From contig NW_023503727.1 in NCBI RefSeq assembly GCF_014529535.1, positions 620,001-684,000 of the forward strand: a stretch of DNA of 64,000 nucleotides, written 5' to 3'. The notes under the pieces were generated by a model. The model was given only the letters and a program-made list of their open reading frames with translations, had not been told where the DNA came from and searched no databases. The DNA comes from Bradysia coprophila. Its lineage: Eukaryota > Arthropoda > Insecta > Diptera > Sciaridae. The translations under genes were made by a program, and so were the position numbers. This document shows, piece after piece, positions 45,931 through 58,464 of this stretch; positions within the stretch are counted from its first letter, which is position 1, and each line of letters starts with the position of its first letter.

Positions 45931-48106
45931 TTGTGTATATCCGAGTGTTTTTTACAAAATCTAGGACTTCAAAATATTTTTATCGTACAAAATGCTAAAA
46001 CACGAAGGCATTTGGCATTTTTTATTTATTGTCTTTGAAGATAAAGCATCAGTTTTTCCAATCTTTTGTCAAAATCCGGTACTATTCCAGTTTGGCAATT
46101 TACACTGAAAACACGCAATGATCGAATACTTTTAAATGGTAGTGCATAAGAGAAGACCAAAACTTATTGCTTGTTCTTGTCGCACTTTTCATTCCAAGAA
46201 TTCAATTTGAACGTAAGTTTCATTCATCTGTTATCGATAACGACAAAAATAATGACAAGCTCTGGATAACATTATAAAGTAAAATAAATGTTAAAAACAT
46301 TGAAGTACAAGATTTGAAATCAACAGATTGAAAATACTTTCATCGATGGAAATAATAGATCCGATAATAATACTGGTCATATGTTTGTCGTTTGAAACAG
46401 GTGGAAATTGTGCAATTTACCATTTTAAACTGCAACATTCGCTCGATTATTCAGAAACAATCCGGAAAAAATTCATGGCAAAATCTCCCCATTTTTTTTG
46501 TCTTTCGTATAAAGTTTGGTCTACATCACATGGTACGTTCTTGTGATATTAAATTTCTTTTTAATGAGCGATCAAGTAACTGTATTCTACTTGTCGTTAG
46601 ATGGTTTTCAAAATTTAGTAGCAAAACAACCAGCAATGGAAATACGAAACATTACGTTTTTCAATCGATACTACAATGTTGTCGATCTGTACAAAACCAC
46701 TTAACAAAACTTCATCGATTTTCTTTATGAATAGAGAAAGTTCATAAAGTTTTCGCGGAAATGTGTCGATGTTCAACGTACATGACGTAAAATTTCTCCG
46801 ATTTTTTTTCTTCAATAATTGAATTGATGCATAGAGAGGCAAACATTTATATTGAATTGAATAACTCATCTACACGGTGCGACCATACACTTACATATTT
46901 CATCATCGTGTACAGACTCCATTCAGTTTCGCTTTGGTAACGTTCATTTTCGTATAGGTAAGCAACACTATACTCGTAAAAATTTAGTTTTTTTTTCCCA
47001 ACCGGTATAAGCTCAAAATGTACAAGAATTACATTAAACGGGGTAGACGAAAGCATTTTATGGTTATTCAAAGACATGTTGAAGTACACATGCATGACAC
47101 TTTAAATGTGTACTTGAAAACGCTCTTCAAAACCGAACTTTGGGTTTCAATTTGTACTTTAATAGATGGAGAAAATGCAAAGTAGGTTCACTGTGAGTAT
47201 ATTTAACACGTGTGAAAGACGAAAATTTAATCTGCAAAATGTACGAGGAAACGGATGAATATAAGGTAGTGGCTGCAGATATATATGTTGATAAGAAGTG
47301 TGTGTGTGTGTGTGTGTGTACGCTATAAATTTTTGTGTTCGCGTATGAATTGCCAAAGAAAATTTAAGTGAAAATGATTATTTCGTATGCTCAAGTGATA
47401 GATATAATAAATTCTCATGTGTGCGTTGCATGTATAGATATTGTTCACGTACACTGCCTGGCAATGAACAGAACTTTATGGATTCGTTTCGATCTAAATA
47501 AAAAATTACCTTAGAACAAATATTGAAAATGTTATATTCCCCATCTGACGACGAAAGACGTTAGGTTTTTCCTCTGAACATTTTTTTCGTTCCCGGAGAA
47601 TATTTAAAATTATAAGAAAGGGTGAACGAGTCCTTAAGCAACCGTCATTTTTCTTATCTTTCCTTCGATCAACGCGTCTTCTTCACTCAAATATGTATAC
47701 GAATTGTACAATTTCCACAGTTATTCTGCACAACAGAATGACACATCAGGGAAAACTTTATTTTTTTTTCTCCTCTCTCTCTTCTATTTCCTTTGTTCGA
47801 TGTTTCGTTTTTTCCTTGTGTCTTAGCAGCAATTTATTGGGTTAATTTTCGTTTTATATTTAAGACCTGTTGCCTTAATTAAATCTTAACTTTTCCATTA
47901 AAGATGACATGGCTACAATTCAGCTCACGATACATGAATTTAATGGTAATTTTATAAGCCAGCACTAAAAAGGTTCTATCTTTTGATCTATCTGTAGTGT
48001 GTATAGGCTAGGGTGGGTCGTGCATGACATTTTACTTCTCTTTTGACACGCATGATCCCTTTGTTCATAAAGTCATTCACTCTTCTATCAGAAGTTGACA
48101 TACTTT
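45931..48106. other. No recognised gene; GT microsatellite at 47298-47319
   Basis: It contains a perfect (GT)11 run at about 47298-47319 and otherwise AT-rich sequence. Overlapping short frames are not supported. Confidence 0.4.
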
Positions 48107-48330
48107 ATGAACACTCAAGTTGAGCCCCGACCGAATGAGGATTTTCTTCTCCAATTAAATACCATTGCAAGGGTAAGTCATTTTTCATATGTTTGGAGAA
48201 GCCATTCAGCGTTATAGACAAGCTGTCTTGACATCGGAAAAATCAAACTTCGTTTAGGAAACGCTATTTTCAGACGAAGAGACAAATTTTAAATTTTGAG
48301 GCGAGCGTTACAAGCTATCCTGACAATTAA
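48107..48330 (+). CDS. Possible tiny two-exon ORF (40 aa)
   Basis: ATG at 48107 opens 22 codons (MNTQVEPRPNEDFLLQLNTI and on) ending exactly at AGG|GTAAGT, a strong donor. A TTTTCAG acceptor at 48273 gives 18 more codons to TAA in the same phase. The intron is 101 nt. No family is recognised, and other acceptors (48256) give other endings. It could be a short peptide gene, the first exon of a longer gene, or chance. Confidence 0.22.
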
Positions 48331-48490
48331 TTATCAAAGGCAAATCGACTTTTCATGCGTGCGGTGTGATTAACCTTATTTTCTCCCTCAATACGCCATG
48401 AGAAAATTGTATATTGTTGACAATTGGTCGAATGACATTTGAACTGTCACTTTATTTATTTAATGTTTTTGCTTACATTTTTAATCATTT

Positions 48491-48668
48491 TTATTTTTTA
48501 ACTTTACTGGAGGTAATGGCATTGTCTAACACGGGCATCTCATTGATTTCGCATTCCATGGAAAACTGACTCTGCTCTTGACAGTTCCTGTGCAACCACT
48601 TCCTGAATACAAGGTACATGAATATGAACCACCAGATGATCCCGATATGAATGGTGTTGTTAGTGATA
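48491..48668 (-). CDS. Candidate terminal exon of a single-pass membrane protein
   Basis: After a TTAG acceptor a frame of 58 codons runs to TAA. It starts ITNNTIHIG, has a hydrophobic segment IGIIWWFIFMYLVF, a basic stop-transfer FRKWLHR, and a polar cytosolic-looking tail ending in ITSSKVKK. The layout of a short lumenal part, one membrane helix and a basic flank is protein-like, and codon use is balanced. The acceptor lacks a good pyrimidine tract. The opposite strand has a competing open frame. Upstream exons would lie beyond the Helentron-like copy 3, 70 bp away. I cannot name the family. Confidence 0.35.
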
Positions 48669-48738
48669 CTAAGTTGTTACAGACATTGTCCCTAATTACT
48701 TTCCACGATTCTCTGCCCGATTTTTGCTTGATAAATAA

Positions 48739-50423
48739 CTAGGCCCCACCTCTTGGGTGGGTCAGGTCCCTTGACTGGCTATTTTTTTTCTATAATTCCA
48801 GTTTTAGTTTTCTAACCATTTTTAAATGAGGTGGTGTTTTTGAGATCACAAAATTAAAGTAACATGAAAAGGTGATGTCTCATTTATTCAGAAGACAGCA
48901 GTCATCACATGCTTCATTTTACTCATATTTATTTAATTTCCTGAAGAAACAAAAAGAGCTTTGAGTTGAAGGTCCAGCGAGCGATGTCTTACTCCTAAGT
49001 TGAGTCTCCTATATAGTCTACTAAAAGCGCTGAACAGGTGGCGCATTTCTTGCCTGTGAAAAAAACTCATGTGAATTACGGCCCTCGCTTCGCTCTGGCA
49101 AAGTTCACACTCGTGCAAACACTTTAGGAACGAAAAATTTCTTTTAAGAACGCGATTTCACGCAAAAATTGTCGTATATCGCAGATTACCAGTCCAATAA
49201 AGTCCAATGTTTGAATTTAACCACATGAATTACGATACTGGTCGAAAACACTTAATATTTTCAAATCTGCGATTTTCGAAGCCTCTGAGAATTACTCGAG
49301 TTATCGTGTTATCAAGCAAGAAAGACTGTTCTAGACTTCCAGATTGTTCGACCAGAAATCCAGATTCACTTACTCGTTTTTTTTCCTGGAAATCCGTTGC
49401 AAAAATGTCGCGGTAACAAGTTGTGTTTACAATTATACTCCAACCTCACTACTCCAATATTATCCATCTACGAAGTTAAAATCGGGTAAAAATTACTTAA
49501 GTTATCACGATAACAAGGAAAAGCGTCTGAGTATAATTTGCCGTATTTCCTGCCTACCTCTTGAAAAAATATAACTCGTGTGAATTACGGCCCTCGCTTC
49601 GCTCTGGCCACAAAGTTCACACTCGTTCAAACATTTTAGGAACGAAAAAAATTCTTTTAAGAATACGGATTTCACGCAAAAATTGTCGTATATCCCAGAT
49701 TACTAGTCCAATTAAATTCCAATGTTCGAGTTTAACCACATGAATTACGCTACTGGTCGAAATTGATTTTTGAAGCCTCTGAAAATTACTCGAGCTATCG
49801 GTTTCTCAAGCAAGCAAAAACTCTTTTGGGAAATACTTCTTAATTGTTAGACCAGAAATCCAGAATTTCACTACTCGTCAAATAAGAAATTTTTCTGGAA
49901 ATCCGTTGCAAAAATGTCGTGGTAAACAAGTTATGTTTACAATTACTCCAAACTCACTACTCCAATATCATTCTCTGTCAATTAAAACAAAAAATTTGAA
50001 AATCGGGTAAAAATTACTCAAGTTATCGCGCGGTAACAAGAGAAAGCGTCTGTGTAGAATTTCTCCCATCTCGTTGTTCGAACATTATCCATCTGCAAAC
50101 TCAGCCTCAAGAGTTTCAATCTTCGTCGATTAAGACAAAATCTTTGAAAATCGGATAAGAATTAGGGAAGTTATCGCGGTAACAAGGAATAAAATTCTCT
50201 TGAGAATTACTCCCATCTCATTATCCCAATATTGCCCATCTACGAACTTAACCTCATGATTTTCATTCTCCGTCGATTAAAACCAAAATTTTGCAAATCG
50301 GTAAAGAATTACTCGAGTTATCGAGTCCACAAGTGTACGGACGTTTTCTGTATTTAACGTTTTTTACGTTACGGACATTTAAGAGTATTTTCTTTCATAA
50401 GACCCTGACTTTCAGTCAAGGGA
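48739..50423 (-). mobile_element. Helentron-like non-autonomous element, copy 3
   Basis: Inverted relative to copies 1 and 2. It has CTAGGCCCCACC at the left (3' end in element sense) and TCAGTCAAGGGA at the right (5' end), both bordered by host T in element sense. Next to the 3' end, CCCACC and GGTGGG with a five-base loop make a clean hairpin, six bases before the terminal CTAG. The interior has several roughly 125-bp units with AAATCCGTTGCAAAAATGTC and ATCGGGTAAAAATTAC, and a longer direct duplication (49071-49400 and 49580-49900) with CGGCCCTCGCTTCGCTCTGG. There is no protein frame. Confidence 0.68.
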
Positions 50424-50814
50424 ATAACCTATTTAATCGGGTGTATATTGGCCCCGATTTTCGAGTACCATAAATTTATGGTACTCACCCAAACTATTGC
50501 ACATTTCGTAAATGCTTCGGCGCTGGAATAAAATTTTTGTATGAAAGGCCAGTCTAGTTCTATATAGTCTTATGAAACACTAGCAAAATCAAAGGAAAAG
50601 CCAAGATGAAATTTTACGAAAGCCGATTGGGAAAAGTTTGGTCCAGAGATCGCAGATTAACTATTTGACATACTGACGGCAGCGAGTAGAGTGAAGTAGG
50701 AACAATCGACCAGTGAGATGAATTTGCAATTTTCAAGCAGAATAAGCTGGAAATTGTTAGGAAAACTTACCAAAAAATAATTGGAAAACTTAATTTCCAT
50801 TCCACACGGAAAAA

Positions 50815-51135
50815 ACACAAAATGTCTATGTACGTTTGAGTCGATCACGTTTTACGTGTGGGTCGCAAATGCTACGTCTCGTACGTAGTATGTACATCGA
50901 AGTCGTAAAATTCTATGTCTACATCGTACAATAAACGGCTGAGTGGACCATTGGTTTTGTCCTCACTCAACTACAATGTACAAAACCAATGGTTCACTCA
51001 GTCGTTTATTGTACGATTTAGACGTAAAATTTCACGACTTCGATGTACATACTACGTAGGAGATGTAGTATTTGCGACTCACACGTAAATCGTGATCGAA
51101 TCAGACGTACATTGACATTTTCCGTTTTTTCCGTG
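50815..51135. mobile_element. 321-bp foldback element, CACGGAAAAAAC ends
   Basis: It is palindromic over its whole length. The left end CACGGAAAAAACACAAAATG pairs with CATTTTCCGTTTTTTCCGTG. The middle ACCATTGGTTTTGT / ACAAAACCAATGGT closes the hairpin. No flanking duplication was found. It is non-coding. Confidence 0.75.
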
Positions 51136-52734
51136 CAACAACAAAAGCAGCGAAAACGGAATAACATTCAGACTCCACTCGGTAAACAAATAACTATTTC
51201 CTTCTACAAATTGGCCCAACGATTCAGTGTTGCATTAGAGGCAAATTGATTTTTCCTTCTACTAATTGGTCGAACAATTTGGTGTGTTCTTAACAGGAAA
51301 AATGTTGTGCAACAGCCTGACAGGCTACATGTTGAAGGAAAAATTATTGAGAATGACCGGGTGCATAAAGTGGACTGAATACTGAGTCTACAAATAGCTT
51401 CTACCTAAAAAATTTCTTTGGACCATTCTGTGTGTCCCTAGCTATCAGGCGTTTCGAAAGAAGTGAAATACGACCCATCCTAGCAAGTATACCTTTTATC
51501 GAAACAAGATATATATGTTCCATCAAGCCGAAGCTTTACAACTTTTACATTCTAAGTAATGGATCCGGTCGCAATGAATATAAAAGTCTAATTAAATCGT
51601 AAAAGCCAGCTCTAATTCTCATAGTCGTTTTCGTTTCCATCCCCCGTCAATGTTTATTATATTGTTGATAATGTTAAAATCAACCCAACATTAAATCAAT
51701 AAACCGATGACAGAATCTGCGAAATCAGTTAACAATCACAAACGCCACAAACATCCATGCTATACAAAAAAACCAACTGTTAGTTTGCAAAACAATAAAT
51801 TTCAATTTTCTCGACGACACACCAGTAAAATTCAAACATAAATTCGGTTATTATAATTTCTCCCCAATTTGCCATTACATGGCACTGAATACGTATACAT
51901 ATAGCTGGGGATAAACTGATTGCGAGAAGTGAACTGGGAGATTATTAAAGTCATTTCACATTTAAAATCGATTTAAATAGTGTCAAATAACTTCCATTAT
52001 TAGGGTAATTTAAATAAATTTCAATCAAGTTTATGTGTTTATGATGCTTCCATGTTATACGGGGTATACTGTGTAATGTTTAGCACAGACACGGTTAGGG
52101 TGTTGGAATGTTTATGCTGTCGAAAATGTTTGAAATTTTCATAAATTGTAACAGTAATTTTGTAAATGCGACGCGATGTGTGTACGGATTGGAGTTTTTT
52201 ATCATTATCATCAGTTTCAGTGACCTACATACTTCTCTGTTCGAACTAAATTATTCGAACGTGAAGATTAATGTGCAACGAACGTACACTAATCAATTGA
52301 ATCCCTTTTGAGAGTGATTTTTATCAAAAGGGAAAAGCTTAAAGAATTTTCATTCTTCCGAATCGTATAGCGTCTTTTAAAAGAATTCTATAGAAACGAA
52401 AGCTTTTGTCCTCCTTCAAACTCGGTGGAAATTAAAACTGTAGTATAAAGTCAGCAAAAGGGAGGCATTGAGTGTTAAGATGTATACATATGGGGCGTTA
52501 ATGGAAAAATGGAGTAATTAACCCTGAAGCTGGAATTTTTGGAAAAAAAGAAATTTTTATGCTGAGAAGATACACCTCGGAGATCATGAAAGCATTCAGT
52601 ATTAATCGAGTCTAATTGCATTATTCTGAACACATTCTACATTGTTAACTCAAGAACATTGCTTGTTTTGTTGTATGCGAGCTGGTTAACTTCCTATCGA
52701 TTTACACGAGCGTTTGTTTTCTATAATTTTGCTA
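51136..52734. other. No recognised feature
   Basis: AT-rich. No supported gene, RNA or delimited repeat was seen. Confidence 0.35.
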
Positions 52735-53633
52735 TTAAGAGTGATATCGCGAAAACTTCGAACAACTTCGGGACAAGGGGTCACGGATATTATTGACTTA
52801 TAGCTCATTCCATTCGTTGAACTGTTGCGAGTAAAACGTGGTACTACGTTTGTTGTCATATATTTTGTTGTCGACGCTCAAGATCATGAAGTAAGGGTCT
52901 CCCAAAAGGGGCCAAAAATGGTTTTCTCGCTATTAGTCGAATAAAACAATTTTGGGAAAAAACGTTTTAAGCTAGGCTCGTAGGCCTTAAAGAGATGCAC
53001 ATTTTGAGTATACACACCACCAGGTCCATGTTGACCTGTTGGTGATATCAATCATTTTAGGTGAAAAAATAGGTGATTTTCCCAAGTCCCTGACCGGCTT
53101 CAGTGACATAAGTCCGAGACATGGTATGTATGGTGAGAGAACCTATATCCTCTGTAGTACCATAACATGTAAAAACATCCTTGGATAAGTTTCACTGCAA
53201 AGGGTTAGAACGACTTTAGCGGAGAGGCTATCTCACCATACATACCATGTCTCGGACTTATGTCACTGCAGCCGGTCAGGGACTTAAGAAAATCGCCTAT
53301 TTTTTCACCTAAAATGATTGATATCACCAACAGGTCAACGTGGACCAGGTTGTGTGTATACTCAAAATGTGCGTCTCTTCAAGGCCTACAAGTCTAGCGA
53401 AAAATGTTTTTTTCCCAAAATGGTTTTACTCGACGAATCGCGAGAAAACGGTTTTGGGAGACCATTACTTCATGACCTCGAGCATCGACAACAAAATAAA
53501 GTTCACCAAACGTAGTACTACGTTTTACTCGCAAAAGTTCAACGAATCGAATGAGCTATAAGTCAATAATATCTGTGACTCGTTCTTCCAAAATGTCTGA
53601 TTTTGTTCGATGTCTTGGCGATATCACTCTTAA
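52735..53633. mobile_element. TTAA-flanked foldback element, copy 3 (long palindrome)
   Basis: An 899-bp element beginning TTAAGAGTGATATCGC and ending with its complement. Arms of roughly 400 bp pair along nearly their whole length. Examples are AGTCCGAGACATGGTATGTA near 53110 with its complement near 53250, and CGTAGTACTACGTTT near 53510 with its counterpart near 52840. The central loop is about 100 bp. It shares an arm segment with copy 2. It is non-coding. Confidence 0.78.
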
Positions 53634-53739
53634 TAGTGGCTTCGAATTCGCATAACGGCATTGTTACAGGTGGCGTTCGAAAATAGACATTTTACGCAAA
53701 ATATTGTAATTCGTTTGGTAAAAATTGGTAAAAAGTGCG

Positions 53740-54050
53740 GGCTCGGAATTGTGGGTCAGGGTGCTTTCAACCCGAACCTAACTTGACCTGAAACTGATTT
53801 TGGTTTAATTTTAACCTATAATCTGATTTGACCTGAAAAAAAATAACCTGACCCGACATGGCAGGTTTTCAGGTTACCTGATTTTTAATGTAAAATTTGT
53901 CCATTTCTAATTAAGATCTACCTCAATTCAAGTCGGGTTAGATAGGGTCAAGGCAGGTTCAGGTAATTTTAGTGATAGACCTGAACATGACCTGAACCTT
54001 TTCAGATCGATTGTTTCAGGCTCAGGTCAGGTCAAAGTCGACCTTTTTTA
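53740..54050. repeat. Decayed CAGGTC-rich repeat
   Basis: It contains many TGACCTGA/TCAGGTCA words in both orientations and a GGCTCGGAA-like start near 53739, as in the element 30066-31060. Ends are not clear. Confidence 0.5.
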
Positions 54051-55192
54051 AGGAAAGTCTAGAAAAATGTGGGTAAATTCCAGAAAATGTGGGAAAATTC
54101 CAGAAAATGTGGAAAAAGGTTTCCGCCAAAAAAATCTCTGCTTCGAACACCTCTCCAGTTTTCACCCATTTTGTACCGTTAAATTTTTAAAGACAAAGGA
54201 AATGTTTCAAAATGGGAACCAAAACGTCCAACAATTTTTAGTAATCTAAAATCCCTAATTGGCCAACATATCATAATAGTCAATCCACATTGATGGTAAT
54301 CAATAACCATTTCATCATTGACGTTTTAACAAGCCACAAGCATTATTACTTGTCAGTATACCGATCAAAGAACGAACATAATCAGCTCAATAAATCAATC
54401 GAATTAGCTCGTATACAAAGGATTTGCATTTCATTTCAATCGTTGTTGAATTATTCAGTGAGCTGAACCCACAAAAGGTGTTATACCGATTTTGTGTTAC
54501 CAATAATTTATTCAGATTTTCTCATCAAATGTCGGCTAAAATTTGTGAAAAATTAATTCACAAAAGGAATAGTTTGACTATAGTGGTGTAGCAGAAAGGA
54601 ACAAAAAAAGAGATTGGTTAATCTGCTTCTGTTCTACATTTCAGCATTTCCGATTTTTCCGACTCAACACCTATTAAATATAGCTAAAGATTCTCTCCGT
54701 TTCGTAAGTATAATTCCATTCAAACTTGAGACTAAATAAAATCAATTGTTCTGTGAAGTGGTTGTTCTTTTGTCTGAATTGTTTGTTTTGTACTTAACAA
54801 AAAAACTGCTACCCTCTTACCTCTTACCCATTTCTCCGTTTTCATCGAAAAGAAATTATTTTCCACTGAATTTCCATTGTTGTGGTTTATCCTATGTAAA
54901 AGTTGTTTGCATAAAGCATAACATCGAAAATCTTCTTCTCTTTTTTTTCTACCTTTTCTGCATTGTCGAATTAATTAATTTAACTTTTTGGATGTTTGGT
55001 GTGTTTTTAGAAGGGTTTTTTTTTCCCTGCTCAACTCATATCATCGCTTCCATCATACGGTTTGTCTACAACTTTTTAGCAAAGATAACATTTTACAAAA
55101 GCGTGGCTCTTCGTTTTAATTATAAATTGGAGTATGGACGGTTCGGTTGTTTTGATTTAATGAAATTGGATAAAAGATTTCCATGTGCTAAT
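54051..55192. other. No recognised gene
   Basis: The longest frame, 54746-55327 (193 codons), is T-rich and Phe/Leu-heavy and runs into a repeat fragment. I do not regard it as a gene. Confidence 0.4.
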
Positions 55193-55265
55193 TCCATTGA
55201 CTGCAAGTCATGGGTCTTACAGCAGAAAATGTACCTCCCTCTGGGCAAAATAAAAATCTCGAAAC
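55193..55265 (+). mobile_element. Helentron-like 5' end fragment, copy 4
   Basis: TCCATTGACTGCAAGTCATG followed by GGTCTTACAGCAGAAAAT matches the left terminus of copies 1-3, again preceded by T. The rest of the element was not found downstream, so the 3' limit is approximate. Confidence 0.5.
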
Positions 55266-57335
55266 AAGAACGCACTCCTCGTGCTCACAGCTCGAAATAT
55301 GGACCTACACTACATTTTAATCTTTAAGGGATTAACAGTACGCGATCGAACCACATTTCATCGTACAAATTTCCTCTCTTGGCATTTTTACTCTTAGATT
55401 GTATCACTCTAAAGTGAGCATAAAACCAGAGCCATTAACCATTGAAAATATTACAAAAACTATTTAGAAGTTCAGAAAGTCAAGCGATCTAATCCATCCA
55501 ACAGACGAAACTTAGTCAAATATGTTCAGTGATGTCCATAAGGTTTATTTTGGTATCTCACCATACACTCCATGGCTACATTGCTTGTTTATGCGACTAA
55601 TTGAATTGTGTGTCTGCATCATCATATGTGGTTAGCGTCAACCTATAATCATATCATTTACCTTTGAAGAATAGAATAATACGGCGCATTGCAAGCGAAT
55701 CTTGTCATGCAGCGTGTATGAAACACGTCCAAACGTCCACTAATTTGATTAAATAGCTGTGAACAATGATGAAACAGAAATGAACCTTGGACAAGTAAAT
55801 TGATGAAGAAAGTGTCTGTCTCCATTTGATGCTGCTATGTTCCACTCAGCATTATCCAACAACCAGAAAATTCTTCGCAAAAATTTCTCATTACTCCAAC
55901 GGATATGTAAGACATCGAAATGTACATTTTCCGTTCGACCTCTAGTCCTCTATGTGAATCAACGTTCAGACAGATTGTACTCCTACAGGTATGTGCACAC
56001 ATGGTGGCTATATAATGGTTTTCAGGTGGAATTTTATTACTTTGTATGCCTAACATAAAGGAATTTGTTTCAACATAAATAAATAAATAAATTTCCTACA
56101 AAGCATTTTCGCCCCTTTTGCTATGCGTTTTATGTGTTTCTATAAATAAAATTTCGTTATGGATGGCACAGTGTACTTTCCAATGGGATTAGATTCTCCA
56201 TTAAGTCTTTTGTGTCATTTTTAATCTCTCTAGATTTGTGGTTGGTGAAGTACACCTGAATAGTTCACCACCACATTTCGTCGTCGTCCTTAACACAAAT
56301 GTTCTGAAGTTCTGATTTACACTTTTGTATTTATCATAATGCTGGTAATGCTGTCTCATCCACGCTTTGACAAAAATCGCTTATTCGATCGACATTTTCT
56401 TGTGTTCGTGCTGAAAAAGGGCTCATTGCTCTTGTCATTTTTTTTTTTTTATTTTAAGATAAGCGAAAAAAAGACTGCTCAAATTGCACAGCCAGTAAAA
56501 AATCGATCTTTTCAAAAACAGAAATTACAATAAATAAAAATCGTCCACTCTGTTTCTTCCCAACGTTCCAAGAATGCATGCTGCGTTTCCCCTTTGAATA
56601 GCAATTGTCATTGTTTTCAAATTACATTAACAAAGTCTTATGTGTCATGACGAGCTTATGTATAAATGTTCAGACGTTACAGCATCTATTGAGTTAGCTT
56701 TCAAATTAAAATTCGTGAATTTTGTTCGCAACCAGCGAAAGAAACAGGAAAACTTTGACAACACAATTTTTGATAAAATTAACACTTTTTCCCAGTACAA
56801 TGTAACAAAAGTTAGAAAATATTTTCGCGAAGAATTTCTTGTAAAAATATTTTTTCCTTTCAGTACACAAAACGCTGAATATGGAAGTAATTTCGTTTTA
56901 TTATCTGTTGCTAATTGGATTTTATTTTTGTTAAAAAAAAAAACATCTGGAAATTAAGACTGGGTGTTGTTTTTAGCTGTTTAACAAGTTTGTTCCTTCA
57001 TTTCAAACTAATTAATTAATCGCAGTTCTTTAAACTTATCGCATATTAAAGTTTGAGTTATTCATGCAGTTTAGTCGTTCCACACATTCCGGAGCCGGTA
57101 GCTATCAAATGGTGTTTTAATATAGATGTTTCACTCACGCGAGCGATCGATATGCTGTAAGTTCGAACTAGGAATGTGAAACAATTTAAATTGAACGATA
57201 GCAAAAACATAAACTTTCGTAACTTTATGTGAACTGAACAGGAAACTACTATGATGCTCTATGATGCCTCTGGCGAGCTCTATTTTTCGTTACGCGATTT
57301 CAAAGTCTTCGAACGTTTTTGACGTTACTGTAATG
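55266..57335. other. No recognised feature
   Basis: AT-rich sequence with short frames only. No repeat was delimited. Confidence 0.35.
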
Positions 57336-58175
57336 ATATCGGTTTTTTCAGAGCTGCCAGCAGATTAAAATATCAATAATAACTCGCCAAATATGCGTTC
57401 TGGTGAGACCAATGAGTGTTCTTCCGCCGAAGAACTTGACTCACTAATATGAATATTTATCGAGTTATTAACGATGTTGATCTGCATTTAAAAATGTGGA
57501 TGTCATTCAGGATCCCTAGTGTTCAATTCATTTTTAAGGACACTATCCGTTCTCGACTGGATAAGCTATCAAGTGCAATTGCATATGTGAGATATTCTAA
57601 AGTTTATGTTTGGAAAAAGGAACAGTTGTTGTCCAAGTCCAATAAAAAAATTTACGAAAATTTACACATACAGTCAGAGGCAGTGAAATTTCAGCACACA
57701 TTTGCTTCAGCTGTTTTTCAGCTGATCGACACATACAATCAAAACTCTTTATACTTGTTTAATGTTTATACAGTTGAAGATGCTACACACATGCACGTGG
57801 TAGTGGTAACACCGTATAAAGTCGTATAAACGGTTTTGATTGTATTCGTGGATCAGCTGAAAAACAGATGTAGCAAATTCATATTGAAATTTCACTGCCT
57901 CTCACTGTAATCAGCTCAAATTCTAAATTTGCATCTCATTCTCCTTTTTGTCTAAGAAGGTGTATCCTTCATAAATTACGTAATTTGTCAGTGCTGACAA
58001 ATCAAAATTAATTCCTAAATAACTCGAGAAATACGCGTTCTGTGAAGTTAAAACTATGCTGTAACGACCCAAATTAGAGGATATATTGGGAGTGGAACAT
58101 ACTTTTGACTTCGCATGCAACGTGTTTCTCGAGTTATTTAAGATTTAATTTTGATGGCAGCACTGAAAAAGCGAA
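57336..58175. mobile_element. Cluster of inverted repeats with AATAACTCG-AAATACGCG units
   Basis: AATAACTCGCCAAATATGCG at 57377 is repeated as AAATAACTCGAGAAATACGC at 58016 and inverted at 58115-58150. Inside, CAGAGGCAGTGAAATTTCA (57676) is inverted at 57880-57905, with CTGTTTTTCAGCTGATC on both arms. The 126-codon frame at 57449-57829 lies across these repeats and is probably not a gene. Confidence 0.5.
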
Positions 58176-58464
58176 ACTAATAATGAAAGGAATAATCGAT
58201 TTTTTTCGCGATTTTTTGTCAAATATCAGCAGAAACACGAAAAATAAGAACATTGGGCATTTCCAAAATATTGCCAAATGGATGGTAATAATCGAACGTT
58301 ATTAGTTTTTGGTTGAGCGTTAAAAATAATTCAATTTACCAATATATTCATGCAATTGGTACCAATGTGATGAATATAACGGTAGAGAGAATTAAAATAT
58401 ATGTAAGCGGAAAAATTCCAGTGGTCGTCCCACAAAGAATAATGGTCGAATATAATTTCCCATT

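Noticed and set aside
54746..55327. 193-codon plus-strand frame that looks membrane-like
   Set aside because: It is dominated by Phe/Leu from T-rich DNA, has no recognisable domain, and its last third runs into the Helentron-like fragment at 55193.
57449..57829. 126-codon plus-strand frame
   Set aside because: It crosses arms of an inverted repeat that recur nearby, so it is repeat-derived.
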